This document shows positions 28,504 to 37,209 of a stretch of DNA of 64,000 nucleotides, piece by piece. The notes beneath the pieces were generated by a model. That model was not told the DNA's origin, searched no databases, and saw only the letters and a list, made by a program, of their open reading frames with translations. A program made the position numbers and the translations under genes. Position 1 is the stretch's first letter, and each line of letters opens with the position of its first letter. The DNA is from Pacificimonas sp963710205 (lineage in GTDB: Bacteria; Pseudomonadota; Alphaproteobacteria; Sphingomonadales; Sphingomonadaceae), in the NCBI GenBank assembly GCA_963710205.1, contig CAVPZG010000005.1:372001-436000 (forward strand). The letters run 5' to 3'.

Positions 28504-29832
28504 ATGATGATGAGGGCTATTCTAGCTGCCGGCGCGGCGACCATTTTCGCAACTCAGGCGACTGCCGCCGATCCTTCCCTGACCGCGGACATCGAGGCGC
28601 AGTGGACCGATTCACTGGACGCCCTGTTCACGCATTTCCACCGGAACCCGGAACTCAGTTTCCGCGAAACGGAAACCGCCGCGCGCATGGCCGCGGAGCT
28701 GAAAGCGGCCGGGGCTGAAGTCACGACAGGTGTCGGCCAGACAGGCGTCGTCGGCGTCATGAAAAATGGCGAGGGGCCAGTCGTCATGATCCGCGCCGAC
28801 ATGGACGGGCTGCCGGTGAAGGAAGACAGCGGCCTTCCGATCATGTCCACTGTGACGCAGGAGGACATCGACGGTGTGGTAAAGCCCGTCATGCATGCCT
28901 GCGGACACGATACGCACATCACCGCGATGGTCGGTGCGGCGCGGGCGCTGGCGAAGCGCAGGGACCAGTGGGCAGGGACCATCGTCTTTGTCGTGCAGCC
29001 CGCCGAGGAGCGGATCGGCGGCGCGAAGGCGATGATGGACGACGGGCTCTACACGCGCTTTCCAAAGCCGGACTATGCGCTCGCCTTCCATGTCGCGGCG
29101 GGCGAACCGATGGGGAAGGTCGGGCTGTTTCCGGGGATCACGGCATCCTCTTCGGACAGCGTCGACATTACCATCCACGGCGTCGGCGCGCATGGCGCGT
29201 CCCCGCATATGGGGAAGGATCCCATCGTCATGGGCGCGGAAATGGTAATGGCACTGCAAACGCTGGTCGCGCGGGAGATTTCGCCGCTGTCCCCCGGCGT
29301 CGTGACGGTCGGCTCCTTCCATTCCGGTTTCAAGCACAACATCATTTCCGACCGTGCCGACCTGCAGCTGACCGTCCGGTCGAATGATAACGCGGTGAGG
29401 GCGAAGCTGCTGGACGGAATCAAGCGCATCGCGCGCGGCGTTGGCGAGATGAACGGCATGGCCGAAGACAAAATGCCGGAAGTCAAGGTCGGCTTTGAAT
29501 CGACGCCTGTCACCATCAACGATGAGGCGCTGACCGCGCGCGTCCACGCGGCCATTGGTGCGCAGCTGGGCGCTGACCGCATGATCGCGGAAAATGAGGA
29601 AGAGGGCATGGGCGCGGAGGACTTCGCCTATTTCGTCGCACCGAACACGGACGTGCCGGGCGCCTATTTCTGGGTCGGCGGCACACCGCAGGCGGAAATC
29701 GACGCGGCCGAAGCGGGCGGGCCTCCCGTCGCTTCCCATCACTCGCCGTTTTTCCGCGTCCAGGCCGAGCCGGCGGTGAAAACGGGCGCGGAGGCGATGG
29801 CGGCGGCGGCGCTGGATCTGCTGAAGAAATGA
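28504..29832 (+). CDS. Secreted M20 family amidohydrolase
   Basis: 442 aa from ATG 28504 (two further ATG follow at once). A Sec signal (AILAAGAATIFATQATA) precedes an M20D metal hydrolase: RNPELSFRETETA, RADMDGLPVKE, the first metal ligands MHACGHDTH, then QPAEERIGGAKAM with the catalytic Glu, the dimerisation domain around GVGAHGASPHMGKDP, and the late ligand in PVASHHSPFF. Members deacylate N-acyl amino acids such as hippurate. Export to the periplasm is unusual for the family but seen in sphingomonads. Confidence 0.9.
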   Translation: MMMRAILAAGAATIFATQATAADPSLTADIEAQWTDSLDALFTHFHRNPELSFRETETAARMAAELKAAGAEVTTGVGQTGVVGVMKNGEGPVVMIRADMDGLPVKEDSGLPIMSTVTQEDIDGVVKPVMHACGHDTHITAMVGAARALAKRRDQWAGTIVFVVQPAEERIGGAKAMMDDGLYTRFPKPDYALAFHVAAGEPMGKVGLFPGITASSSDSVDITIHGVGAHGASPHMGKDPIVMGAEMVMALQTLVAREISPLSPGVVTVGSFHSGFKHNIISDRADLQLTVRSNDNAVRAKLLDGIKRIARGVGEMNGMAEDKMPEVKVGFESTPVTINDEALTARVHAAIGAQLGADRMIAENEEEGMGAEDFAYFVAPNTDVPGAYFWVGGTPQAEIDAAEAGGPPVASHHSPFFRVQAEPAVKTGAEAMAAAALDLLKK

Positions 29833-29835
29833 TCA

Positions 29836-29851
29836 TGTGACGCGCGTCACG
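29836..29851. promoter_or_regulatory. CRP-like palindrome before DUF3617 gene
   Basis: TGTGA-CGCGCG-TCACG matches the CRP consensus TGTGA-N6-TCACA in all but the last base; the inner 14 bases (29837-29850) are a perfect palindrome. It lies 57 bases before the DUF3617 start, in the short gap after the M20 gene. Candidate operator only. Confidence 0.35.
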
Positions 29852-29907
29852 GGCGACGCGGGCGGGCAGCTGCTATTTCCTCTTCAATGATCAGAAGGAG
29901 GACACAT

Positions 29908-30369
29908 ATGAAGGCCGGTCTTTTTGCGCTCGTAATTTTGGCCGCCCATGCACCCGTCCTGGCGATCCAGCCGGGACAGTGGCAGACTAGCGGGCGGATG
30001 ACGGACATCGACATCACGCTTCCCGCCGGTATGCCTGCGGGCATGGTGGACATGATGAAGAAGCAGATGCTGGGAAAAGTGCACAGCATGAAGCAGTGCA
30101 TCACGCAGTCCGACATCGACGATGCGCCGGAAAAGATGTTCCAGCAGTCGGACGGCCAGTGTTCCTATGAAAAGTTCGATATGTCGGGCGGAAAGCTTGA
30201 CGCCGTGGCGGTGTGCAGGATGGAACAGGGCATGACGATGCGGATGACCATGACCGGCACGCACAACGCCACCAGCTTTCAAAGCCGCATGGTGATGACC
30301 GGGGATGGCCCCACGGGGCCAATGCGGATGATAAATGAGGGAACGGGGACGCGGATCGGCGACTGTTAG
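29908..30369 (+). CDS. DUF3617 domain secreted protein
   Basis: 153 aa from ATG 29908, with a near-perfect AGAAGGAGG site. Signal peptide (FALVILAAHAPVLA), then the DUF3617 pattern: IQPGQWQTSGRM, the Met-rich MPAGMVDMMKKQM, KQCITQSDID, CSYEKFDMSGGKLDAVAVC and MTMTGTHNATSF. A periplasmic protein of unknown function. Stop overlaps the convergent nuclease gene. Confidence 0.85.
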   Translation: MKAGLFALVILAAHAPVLAIQPGQWQTSGRMTDIDITLPAGMPAGMVDMMKKQMLGKVHSMKQCITQSDIDDAPEKMFQQSDGQCSYEKFDMSGGKLDAVAVCRMEQGMTMRMTMTGTHNATSFQSRMVMTGDGPTGPMRMINEGTGTRIGDC

Positions 30370-30845
30370 CTGGCGCAGAGGCGGTTCGCGGGATCGTAAC
30401 GCCGCCAGTGCAGCGCCGCGCCGCTTTCCACCATCGCGCAGTTCAGTTCGACGCCATCGGCGCGCCAGCACCAGGCGGTGATTCGGCCATAGCTTTCCCC
30501 AGTCGGTTCGCAGGTCAGGCGCTGGCCTGACGCGAGCGCGGTCAGCCGCGCACGCGCCGACGTGCCGCTGGCGGACGGGCAGGGGTGCCAGGGCCGGCAG
30601 CTTTCGTCGAGTTCGCGCGCCGCGATGGCGGTCAGACGGACCTTTCGCCCATCCGCGCAATAAATCGGGCCGTCGCCGTCATGCACCCCGGTAACATCGC
30701 AGGTGAAGCCGTTCGCCAGATGCAGCGCGGGCGTTGCGGTCGCGCTGTTCCTGTCAGGCAGGAAAGCCAGAGCCAAGGCAAAGGTTATGAGTGCCAGTGG
30801 CAGCACATTGCCGAAAATGAAGGTGCGATAGCCCATGATTGGCAT
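30366..30845 (-). CDS. Thermonuclease-like (SNase) protein, secreted
   Basis: 159 aa. An N-terminal hydrophobic segment (NVLPLALITFALALAFL) acts as signal or anchor. The SNase-like domain follows: CDVTGVHDGDGPIYCADGRK, VRLTAIAARELDESC, then ARARLTALASGQRLTCE and a Cys/Trp-rich C-terminus (NRLCAS). It is shorter than classical staphylococcal nuclease and lacks some of its active-site Arg spacing, so nuclease activity is plausible but not assured. ATG 30836 is an alternative start. Confidence 0.7.
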   Translation of the reverse strand: MPIMGYRTFIFGNVLPLALITFALALAFLPDRNSATATPALHLANGFTCDVTGVHDGDGPIYCADGRKVRLTAIAARELDESCRPWHPCPSASGTSARARLTALASGQRLTCEPTGESYGRITAWCWRADGVELNCAMVESGAALHWRRYDPANRLCAS

Positions 30846-30868
30846 ATTGCCACGGCATGCCTAACAAC

Positions 30869-32029
30869 ATGCGAATGAACAGGTTCATTCCGGTATTGAT
30901 ACTGGCATTCGCAACCGCAGGCTGCGCGATCAGCCGGACGGCACCAACCCCTTACGCCGCCTATGTTCGTGTCGGGTGGGACGCGGACGGCGCGAGGCAG
31001 GTGACCGCGCGCGGTGAGGCGGAGCCCGGGCGTGCCGCCGCCATCGACCAGCCGGTCAGAATTGCGTCCATTTCGAAACTTGTTGCCACCATCGGCCTGA
31101 TGAGGATGGTCGATGCGGGCGAAGTCGACCTGAACCGGGACGTGTCCGACTATCTGGGCTGGACGCTCAGAAATCCGGCGGCGCCCGGCACGCCTGTGAC
31201 GCTGGCGCACATCCTGTCGCATCAGGCGGGATTGACGGACGCAGGCGGTTATGTCGTGCCGCTGGGCGCGCGGCTGGAGGATTTTGTCGGGCCGGACAGC
31301 TGGCGGGGAACGGCGCCGGGCACGGCTTTCGAATATGCAAATCTGGGATCGGCCATCGTGGCGACGGTGATGGAGCGGGTGTCGGGCGAGCGGTTCGACC
31401 GGCTGATGCGGCGGCTGGTTTTTCAACCGCTGGATATGGATGCCTGTTACAACTGGGACAGCTGCTCGGCAGAGACGAGGACACGGGGCATGATGCTGCC
31501 CGGCCCTGACGGTGAGGTTCTGCGCGATGACCGGGCCGAGCGGCTGCGCGACTGTCAGGTCTCCATGGACGGGGGCGGCGCGTGCGACCTGACCGGCTAT
31601 GTGCCGGGAACGAACGGCTCGCTCTATTCGCCGCAGGGTGGGCTGAGGATCAGCATCGGCGATCTGGCGGCGCTGGGGCGGGCGCTCGCGATACGGGATC
31701 CGCGTCTGCTGTCGCAGGAGCGTTACGATGTTTTGCTGCGCTCTCCCGAGGCGATGGGCGCGGTTTCCAGGGCCGAGCCTGTGCTGTGCCTTTACGGCCT
31801 GACGATCCAGCAGCTGTCGCGCGCGCACTGCGGGACCGCACCGCAGGCGGGTACGGATCTATGGGGCCATGCGGGTGAGGCCTATCATTTGCGGTCGGGC
31901 CTCTGGTTCGATCCCGAAACCGGCGCGGGGGTCGCCTATGCGCTGACGGGTGTGAAGCAGCCAGCGGCGGACGGCGCGAGCGAATGGCTGGCCGTTGAAC
32001 GCGCGGCAATCGCGGGAACGCTCGATTGA
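30869..32029 (+). CDS. Serine hydrolase of the beta-lactamase / class C family, lipoprotein
   Basis: 386 aa from ATG 30869 (ATG 30875 possible). Signal with lipobox TAGCA, then the beta-lactamase fold: the active-site SISK (S67-x-x-K70), a Tyr-Ala-Asn (YANLGSAIVATVMERVSG) triad and a late HAGEAYHLRSG in place of the usual HTG/KTG. Such proteins are mostly peptidases or esterases rather than resistance enzymes. Divergent from the nuclease gene; it ends 79 bases before gspC. Confidence 0.85.
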   Translation: MRMNRFIPVLILAFATAGCAISRTAPTPYAAYVRVGWDADGARQVTARGEAEPGRAAAIDQPVRIASISKLVATIGLMRMVDAGEVDLNRDVSDYLGWTLRNPAAPGTPVTLAHILSHQAGLTDAGGYVVPLGARLEDFVGPDSWRGTAPGTAFEYANLGSAIVATVMERVSGERFDRLMRRLVFQPLDMDACYNWDSCSAETRTRGMMLPGPDGEVLRDDRAERLRDCQVSMDGGGACDLTGYVPGTNGSLYSPQGGLRISIGDLAALGRALAIRDPRLLSQERYDVLLRSPEAMGAVSRAEPVLCLYGLTIQQLSRAHCGTAPQAGTDLWGHAGEAYHLRSGLWFDPETGAGVAYALTGVKQPAADGASEWLAVERAAIAGTLD

Positions 32030-32108
32030 CCTGTCCGGCGAAGAGTTCTGGAAATGTCGCATGAGTGGGGCAGAGCGGCGGCTTCACGATATGGTTCCGG
32101 GGTGGAAT

Positions 32109-32930
32109 ATGGCGGATACGGACTTGGCAGGGGGGCGGCGCTTCAATGTGCGGACGGCCTACGGCCTTGCCGAGCTCGGCCTGCTGGCGCTGCTGGCGCT
32201 CGCCATTGCGCGGCTGGTCTGGGCGATGTTCGCGCCGATCGGTCCGGTCGGCGACTGGCAGGCGGAGACACCGGTGATGCTGACGGGACCGGACAGCAAT
32301 TTCACCGCCCTCGATGCCGTGTTCGGCATTCGCGCGGACGCAGGTCCGCTGGCGGTGTCCGCCAGCGACGTGGAACTGTTCGGCATACGCATGGATCAGG
32401 CAAGCGGTCGCGGCGCGGCCATTATCGATGCGGGCGAAGAGGGCCAGCGCAGCTATAGCGTGGGGGAGGAGATTCTGCCTGGCCTCAGCCTGTTCGAAGT
32501 GCGCGGCGACCATGTCATTCTGGACCGGGGCGGCGCGCGCGAGGCGCTCTATCTCGACCAGTCCGCGCCGGTACTGCGCGTGAATGCGCAGCAGAAACTG
32601 GCGGCAGACGCGGAACAGCCGCGCGCGCCAGCTTCAATCCCCAACGCCGCGCCAACGCCGGGGGCGGCCTTCGCACGCGAATTTTCCGTATCGCCGCGAC
32701 TGGATGGCGGTACGGGCGGCCTGATGGTCCGGGGCGCGGGAACGGGGCGGCTGTTTCGGGAAGCGGGCTTTCGCCCCGGGGACGTGCTGATCGCGATCGA
32801 CGGGAGCGCGGTCGCGGATGCCGAGGACGTCCGGCAAAGGCTGGGCGCGGTCGTGCCGGGGCAGAGCGTCGCCATGGATATTGAACGCGGCGGCGAGACC
32901 GTCACACTGAACATCAAGGTGCCCAAATGA
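32109..32930 (+). CDS. gspC: Type II secretion protein GspC
   Basis: 273 aa from ATG 32109 (GGGGTGGA before it). One transmembrane helix (LLALLALAIARLVWAMF), then the homology region around LDAVFGIRADAG and SYSVGEEILPGLSLFEV, and a C-terminal PDZ domain (FREAGFRPGDVLIAIDGSAV, LGAVVPGQSVAMDIERGG). GspC links the inner-membrane platform to the secretin N0 domain. First gene of the operon; ATGA overlap with gspD. Confidence 0.92.
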   Translation: MADTDLAGGRRFNVRTAYGLAELGLLALLALAIARLVWAMFAPIGPVGDWQAETPVMLTGPDSNFTALDAVFGIRADAGPLAVSASDVELFGIRMDQASGRGAAIIDAGEEGQRSYSVGEEILPGLSLFEVRGDHVILDRGGAREALYLDQSAPVLRVNAQQKLAADAEQPRAPASIPNAAPTPGAAFAREFSVSPRLDGGTGGLMVRGAGTGRLFREAGFRPGDVLIAIDGSAVADAEDVRQRLGAVVPGQSVAMDIERGGETVTLNIKVPK

Positions 32931-35287
32931 AACGCCCATTTCTGACCGCCGTCGCCGCCGCCGCGCTGCTGGCCGCCATGCCCGTTCAGGCGCAGCAATA
33001 TCTGAACCTGCGCGATGCCGACATCCGCGCCTTTATCGAGGATGCGGCGCGCGTCACCGGACGCAACATGGTGATCGATCCCGATGTGGAGGGAACGGTC
33101 TCCGTCGTCACCGAACGCCCGCTGAACCGCGCGCAGTATTTCGAGGTCTTCCTGGAAACGCTGCGGGCCAACGGTCTGGTGGCCATCCCGATTTCCGGTG
33201 GCGGGCTCAGGATCACGCAGGCCGCGGATGCGGCGCGGCAACCCTCGCAGGGCGGCGGCGGACGGTTCGTCACGCGGGTCATCACCCTGAAGCAGATCAA
33301 TGCCGGGCAGGCGCTGGAGGCGGTGGCGCCGCTGGTCAGCACCGAGGGACAGGTGACGTCCAGCGGCACCGGCAACAGCATTGTCGTGGCGGATTACGAG
33401 GATAATCTGGCACGCATCCGGGGCATATTGAACGAGATCGACCGTGACCGTTCGACCATGCGGCTGATTGGCCTCGACAATGCCGGCGCGCGGGAAATCG
33501 CGGCGGCGGTGGGCGCAATCGGGCAGGCGGGAGGGGACGGCAATGCCGTCGTCGTGGTGCCTGTCGACAGTTCCAACAGCGTCATCCTGCGCGGCGACCC
33601 TGAACGTGTGGCGCAGATGGCAACCATCGTGGCGCAGCTCGACAGCCGCGCGGCGCTCGGCGCGGACGTACGCGTGCATTATCTGGAATATGCCGACGCG
33701 GAATTTCTGCTGCCCGTGCTGCAGCAGATCGCCGGACAGACGACGAGTGTGGCCACCGTATCCCCCGCCGCGTCCAGCCAGAGGCGGACGTCGTCGCGCG
33801 GGCTCGATGACAGTTCGGACGAGCGGCAGGCGGACCAATCCGCACAGGCCAGCGCTGCGCCGACCGTAACGGCATCGCAGGACGGACCGCCGCGCGCCGT
33901 CATCGCCCGTTACGAAGGCGCGAATGCGCTCATCATCTCGGCACCGCCCGACGTGCAGCGCACCCTGGGCGAGGTCATCAAGCAGCTGGATACACGGCGC
34001 GAGCAGGTGCTCGTCGAGGCGCTGATCGCCGAGGTTTCCGACAATGCCGCGAGGGAGCTTGGCGTGCAGTTCCTGCTGGCTGGCCTCGACGGCACGGTGC
34101 CCTTCGCCAGCACCAACTATTCCAATCAGGTGCTCAACCCCAATGCCATCGGTGCTGCGGTCGGCACGCTGGAGCTGGAGAACCAGACGGTCGAAGTGAA
34201 CGGCGAGGTCATCTCGCGCTCGAACGGTCTGGCTGGCGCAAGCGAGCTTCAGCAGGCGGCGGCACAGTCGCTGCTGGGGGTGACGGGTGGACTGTTCGGT
34301 CTGGGCGGTGTTTCCGGCAATACCGTTTTCGGGGCGATCATCAACGCCGTGAAGTCGGACACGGCATCCAACCTCCTGTCCACACCCTCCATCATGACAC
34401 TGGATAATCAGCAGGCGCGTATTCTCGTCGGCCAGGAAATTCCGATCACGACGGGGGAGGCGCTCAGCCCGAATTTCGACAACGCCTTTCGCACGGTCGA
34501 GCGCCAGAATGTCGGGATCATGCTGGACGTGACGCCGCAGATCAACGCGGGCGGCGCGGTGAAGCTGGACATCAAGCAGGAGGTATCGTCCATTTCCGGC
34601 CCCGTGACGCGCGGCTCCTCGGACCTGATCCTCAACAAACGCGAAATCGATACGACGATCACGGTCGATGACGGTGACATCGTCGTCCTCGGCGGTCTCC
34701 TCGATGAGAATGAGCGGCGCACCATCGAGAAGATTCCGCTCCTGGGTGACATTCCCATCCTCGGCGAGCTGTTCACCAGCCGCAGCCGGGCGAAGACGAA
34801 GACCAACCTCGTCGTTTTCATCCGTCCGCGCATCATCAAGAGCCGCGCCGACGCGCAGGCCATCGCGGCGCAGCGTTACGATTATGCCCGCGCCGACCAG
34901 CTGGCGCGCGATCCCGACAGCGAGCCCGCGCTGGACCGCGTGCTCAGGACCTATCTGATGACGGTGCCGCCCTCCGCCGTTCCCAGCGATGCCGGGATGA
35001 CCCCGCTGGCGGGCGGTTATGCCGTCGATGTGGCCGCCTTCGCGGACCGCGGCGCGGCGCTGCGCTTCGCGAGGGAGCTGAAGGATTTCGGTGCGACCGA
35101 AGTGACGGCGCGCGCCGGGACGAATGTGGTCCGCCTGGGTCCGGTGCAGGGGCGGCTGGCCGCCGAGGAGCTGCTGGGACGCGTGCGCGCGGCCGGCTAT
35201 GACAATGCCATCATCATCGACCTGAGCGCTCCGGGTGCGGGCGGTACGATCCCGGTACTGGCCGAGCCGGGCGGACCTACGGGATAA
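32927..35287 (+). CDS. gspD: Type II secretin GspD with C-terminal SPOR-like domain
   Basis: 786 aa. Signal peptide (AVAAAALLAAMPVQA), N0 (about 27-97: LNLRDADIRAFIEDAARVTG), repeated N1-N3 domains to about 365 with a Ser/Gln-rich linker near 290, then the secretin core with TIMTLDNQQARILVGQEIP and IPLLGDIPILGELF (about 440-640). Residues 697-768, starting GGYAVDVAAFADRGAALRFA and ending GYDNAIIIDL, look like a SPOR peptidoglycan-binding domain, which makes the protein longer than usual. It forms the outer-membrane pore. Three bases separate it from gspI, with no gspE/F/G/H between. Confidence 0.93.
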   Translation: MKRPFLTAVAAAALLAAMPVQAQQYLNLRDADIRAFIEDAARVTGRNMVIDPDVEGTVSVVTERPLNRAQYFEVFLETLRANGLVAIPISGGGLRITQAADAARQPSQGGGGRFVTRVITLKQINAGQALEAVAPLVSTEGQVTSSGTGNSIVVADYEDNLARIRGILNEIDRDRSTMRLIGLDNAGAREIAAAVGAIGQAGGDGNAVVVVPVDSSNSVILRGDPERVAQMATIVAQLDSRAALGADVRVHYLEYADAEFLLPVLQQIAGQTTSVATVSPAASSQRRTSSRGLDDSSDERQADQSAQASAAPTVTASQDGPPRAVIARYEGANALIISAPPDVQRTLGEVIKQLDTRREQVLVEALIAEVSDNAARELGVQFLLAGLDGTVPFASTNYSNQVLNPNAIGAAVGTLELENQTVEVNGEVISRSNGLAGASELQQAAAQSLLGVTGGLFGLGGVSGNTVFGAIINAVKSDTASNLLSTPSIMTLDNQQARILVGQEIPITTGEALSPNFDNAFRTVERQNVGIMLDVTPQINAGGAVKLDIKQEVSSISGPVTRGSSDLILNKREIDTTITVDDGDIVVLGGLLDENERRTIEKIPLLGDIPILGELFTSRSRAKTKTNLVVFIRPRIIKSRADAQAIAAQRYDYARADQLARDPDSEPALDRVLRTYLMTVPPSAVPSDAGMTPLAGGYAVDVAAFADRGAALRFARELKDFGATEVTARAGTNVVRLGPVQGRLAAEELLGRVRAAGYDNAIIIDLSAPGAGGTIPVLAEPGGPTG

Positions 35288-35289
35288 CG

Positions 35290-35661
35290 ATGCGGGTTGG
35301 CCGCGACTCCGCGCAGGCCGGTTTCACGCTGGTCGAAGTCATGGTGGCGCTCGCCATACTGGGCCTTGCCATGCTGGCGCTTGTGCGGCTGGGCGGCGCG
35401 CAGGCGATGACGGCGGTGCAGCTTGAACAGGCGACCCTTGCCGATATCGTCGCGGAGAACGCGCTGATCGAGACCATTGTCGCCAAGACCCCGCCTGCGC
35501 TCGGCACGTCACGGGAGGCCGTGACGGCGTTCGATCAGGTGTGGGAACTGACGCGTACCGCCGAGCGCACCGCGGAACCAAAGGTCATGCTGGTCGGCAT
35601 ATCGGCGCGCGGACCTGATGGGTCCGCGGCGAGGGTCGAGGGGATGCGGCGCTATGAATAG
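35290..35661 (+). CDS. gspI: Minor pseudopilin GspI
   Basis: 123 aa. Prepilin cleavage site QAGFTLVEVMVAL with Glu at +5, a hydrophobic helix (LAILGLAMLALVRLGG), then the short GspI globular domain with VWELTRTAER and a closing VEGMRRYE. With GspJ and GspK it forms the tip of the pseudopilus. Start is 3 bases after the gspD stop; gspJ starts inside its last codons. Confidence 0.88.
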   Translation: MRVGRDSAQAGFTLVEVMVALAILGLAMLALVRLGGAQAMTAVQLEQATLADIVAENALIETIVAKTPPALGTSREAVTAFDQVWELTRTAERTAEPKVMLVGISARGPDGSAARVEGMRRYE

Positions 35662-36235
35662 GCGGGCGGCCACCGGATTTACGCTGGTCGAGACATTGGT
35701 CGCGCTGTTCATCTTCGGCCTGCTGGCGAGCGCGGGTGCCTACACGCTGGGCGTCAGTGTCGAAAATGCGCAGGCCGTCGAGGCCGTAGCGGACGAATTG
35801 CAGGATCTGCAGCGAACGCGCGCGATCCTGCGATCGGACCTTGGCCAGATGGCGGACAGGCCGACGCGCGATAGCGCGGGAGAACCTCGCGGGGTTCTGA
35901 CGGGCGGGGAGGGGGCGGATATCCTCCTCGGCTTCGCGCGCTATGGCCCGGACAATTCCGGCGCCGCGCGGCCGTCTCTGCAATATGTCGAATATAGCAT
36001 GACGGAGGCGGGGCTGGAGCGCCGCGCCGCGGTTCAGCTGGACGGATCCGCAATGTCGCCCGCCGCGCTGATGCTGCCGCAGGCGAGCGCGGCTGAGGTC
36101 GACTTCCATTATGACGGCGCGTGGTCGGATACGGTCCAGCCGCGCCCCGCGCCGCTGCCAGACGCGGTCCGGCTGGTCATAACGCACCCGCGTTTTGGCA
36201 GGGTTGAACAGCTGTTTCTGGTGGGCGCGGCATGA
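35654..36235 (+). CDS. gspJ: Minor pseudopilin GspJ
   Basis: 193 aa from ATG 35654. Prepilin motif TGFTLVETLVALFIFGLLA, then GspJ landmarks: ADELQDLQRTRAILRSDLGQ, FARYGPDN, LQYVEYSMTEAGLERR and a C-terminal VRLVITHPRFG. The start overlaps the gspI end by eight bases. It assembles with GspI and GspK at the pseudopilus tip. Confidence 0.88.
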   Translation: MNRRAATGFTLVETLVALFIFGLLASAGAYTLGVSVENAQAVEAVADELQDLQRTRAILRSDLGQMADRPTRDSAGEPRGVLTGGEGADILLGFARYGPDNSGAARPSLQYVEYSMTEAGLERRAAVQLDGSAMSPAALMLPQASAAEVDFHYDGAWSDTVQPRPAPLPDAVRLVITHPRFGRVEQLFLVGAA

Positions 36236-37209
36236 AACGGGCCCGGCGAGACGAGCGCGGCATGGCACTCATCACCGTCCTGATGCTGGTCGCGGTCATG
36301 GGTGCGCTGACGGCAGCGACGCTGGAGGTCATGAGCCGCTCCGTCGCCATGGCGGCGAACGGACGCAGCGCCATGCAGGCTCGTCATTATGCGCGGGGCG
36401 CGGCGCTGATCGTGGCGGAGCGGATCGCGGCACTCAAGACAGCCTCGCCGGACCGGCTGACGCTGGCGGGCGGCTGGTCCGACACGCCCGTCACGGTGCC
36501 GACGGCGACGGGCAGCATCACCATGACGCTGATGGACGGCTCGCATTGTTTTAATCTGAACAGCGTCGTGCGCGGTGCGCCGCCCGCCAGCCTGATGATC
36601 CATCCGCTTGGCGTCGAACAGTTCATCGCACTGGCGCAGGCGGTCGGTGTGGACGCGGCGCGGGCGCGGGCCAATGCCATGGCGCTGGTGGACTATCTCG
36701 ACAGCGACCCCTTTCCGCAGGGCGGCGGCGGAGAGGATGAGGTCTATCAGGGCGAATATCTCACGCCGAACGGCCTGATCGCGCATCCTTCGGAGCTGCG
36801 CGCCGTCGCTGGCGTGCGCCCTCAGGATTATGAGGCCTTGAGTCCCTATCTCTGTGCGTTACCAACGACCGACATGCTGCCCATCAACGCCAATACGCTA
36901 TCCCTTGAGGATGCGCCCCTTGTCGCCATGCTCGCGCCCGGACAGATCACCGCGACGCAGGCGCGCGCGGCCGTGACGGCGCGTCCGGAGGCGGGCTGGC
37001 CGGACCGTGCGGCCTTCTGGTCGCGCCTGACCCAGGCGGGCGTGACGCCGCCTTCGGATGCCCTGAACCAGATCGTGATGACCAGCGACCTGTTCCGCGC
37101 GCATATCCGCGCCGAGGATAGCGGCTTTTCGGTCGAGGAGACCGTGCTCATGAAAGCGGAGGGTGAGCGGATCGACGTCGTCCAGCGCATCTGGGGAACA
37201 GGCGCATGA
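36232..37209 (+). CDS. gspK: Pseudopilus tip protein GspK
   Basis: 325 aa. Prepilin-like start RGMALITVLMLVAVMGAL, with Gly rather than the usual Glu context, as common for GspK. The large globular part has NLNSVVRGAPP, DYLDSDPFPQGGGGEDEVYQ (calcium-site region), LTPNGLIAHPSELRAVAGV and NANTLSLEDAPLVAML. GspK caps the pseudopilus. ATGA overlaps link it with gspJ and gspL. Confidence 0.9.
   Translation: MKRARRDERGMALITVLMLVAVMGALTAATLEVMSRSVAMAANGRSAMQARHYARGAALIVAERIAALKTASPDRLTLAGGWSDTPVTVPTATGSITMTLMDGSHCFNLNSVVRGAPPASLMIHPLGVEQFIALAQAVGVDAARARANAMALVDYLDSDPFPQGGGGEDEVYQGEYLTPNGLIAHPSELRAVAGVRPQDYEALSPYLCALPTTDMLPINANTLSLEDAPLVAMLAPGQITATQARAAVTARPEAGWPDRAAFWSRLTQAGVTPPSDALNQIVMTSDLFRAHIRAEDSGFSVEETVLMKAEGERIDVVQRIWGTGA

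Noticed and set aside
31859..32062. Small frame on the minus strand between the serine hydrolase and gspC
   Set aside because: It is a shadow of the serine hydrolase C-terminus; no ribosome site or protein-like composition.
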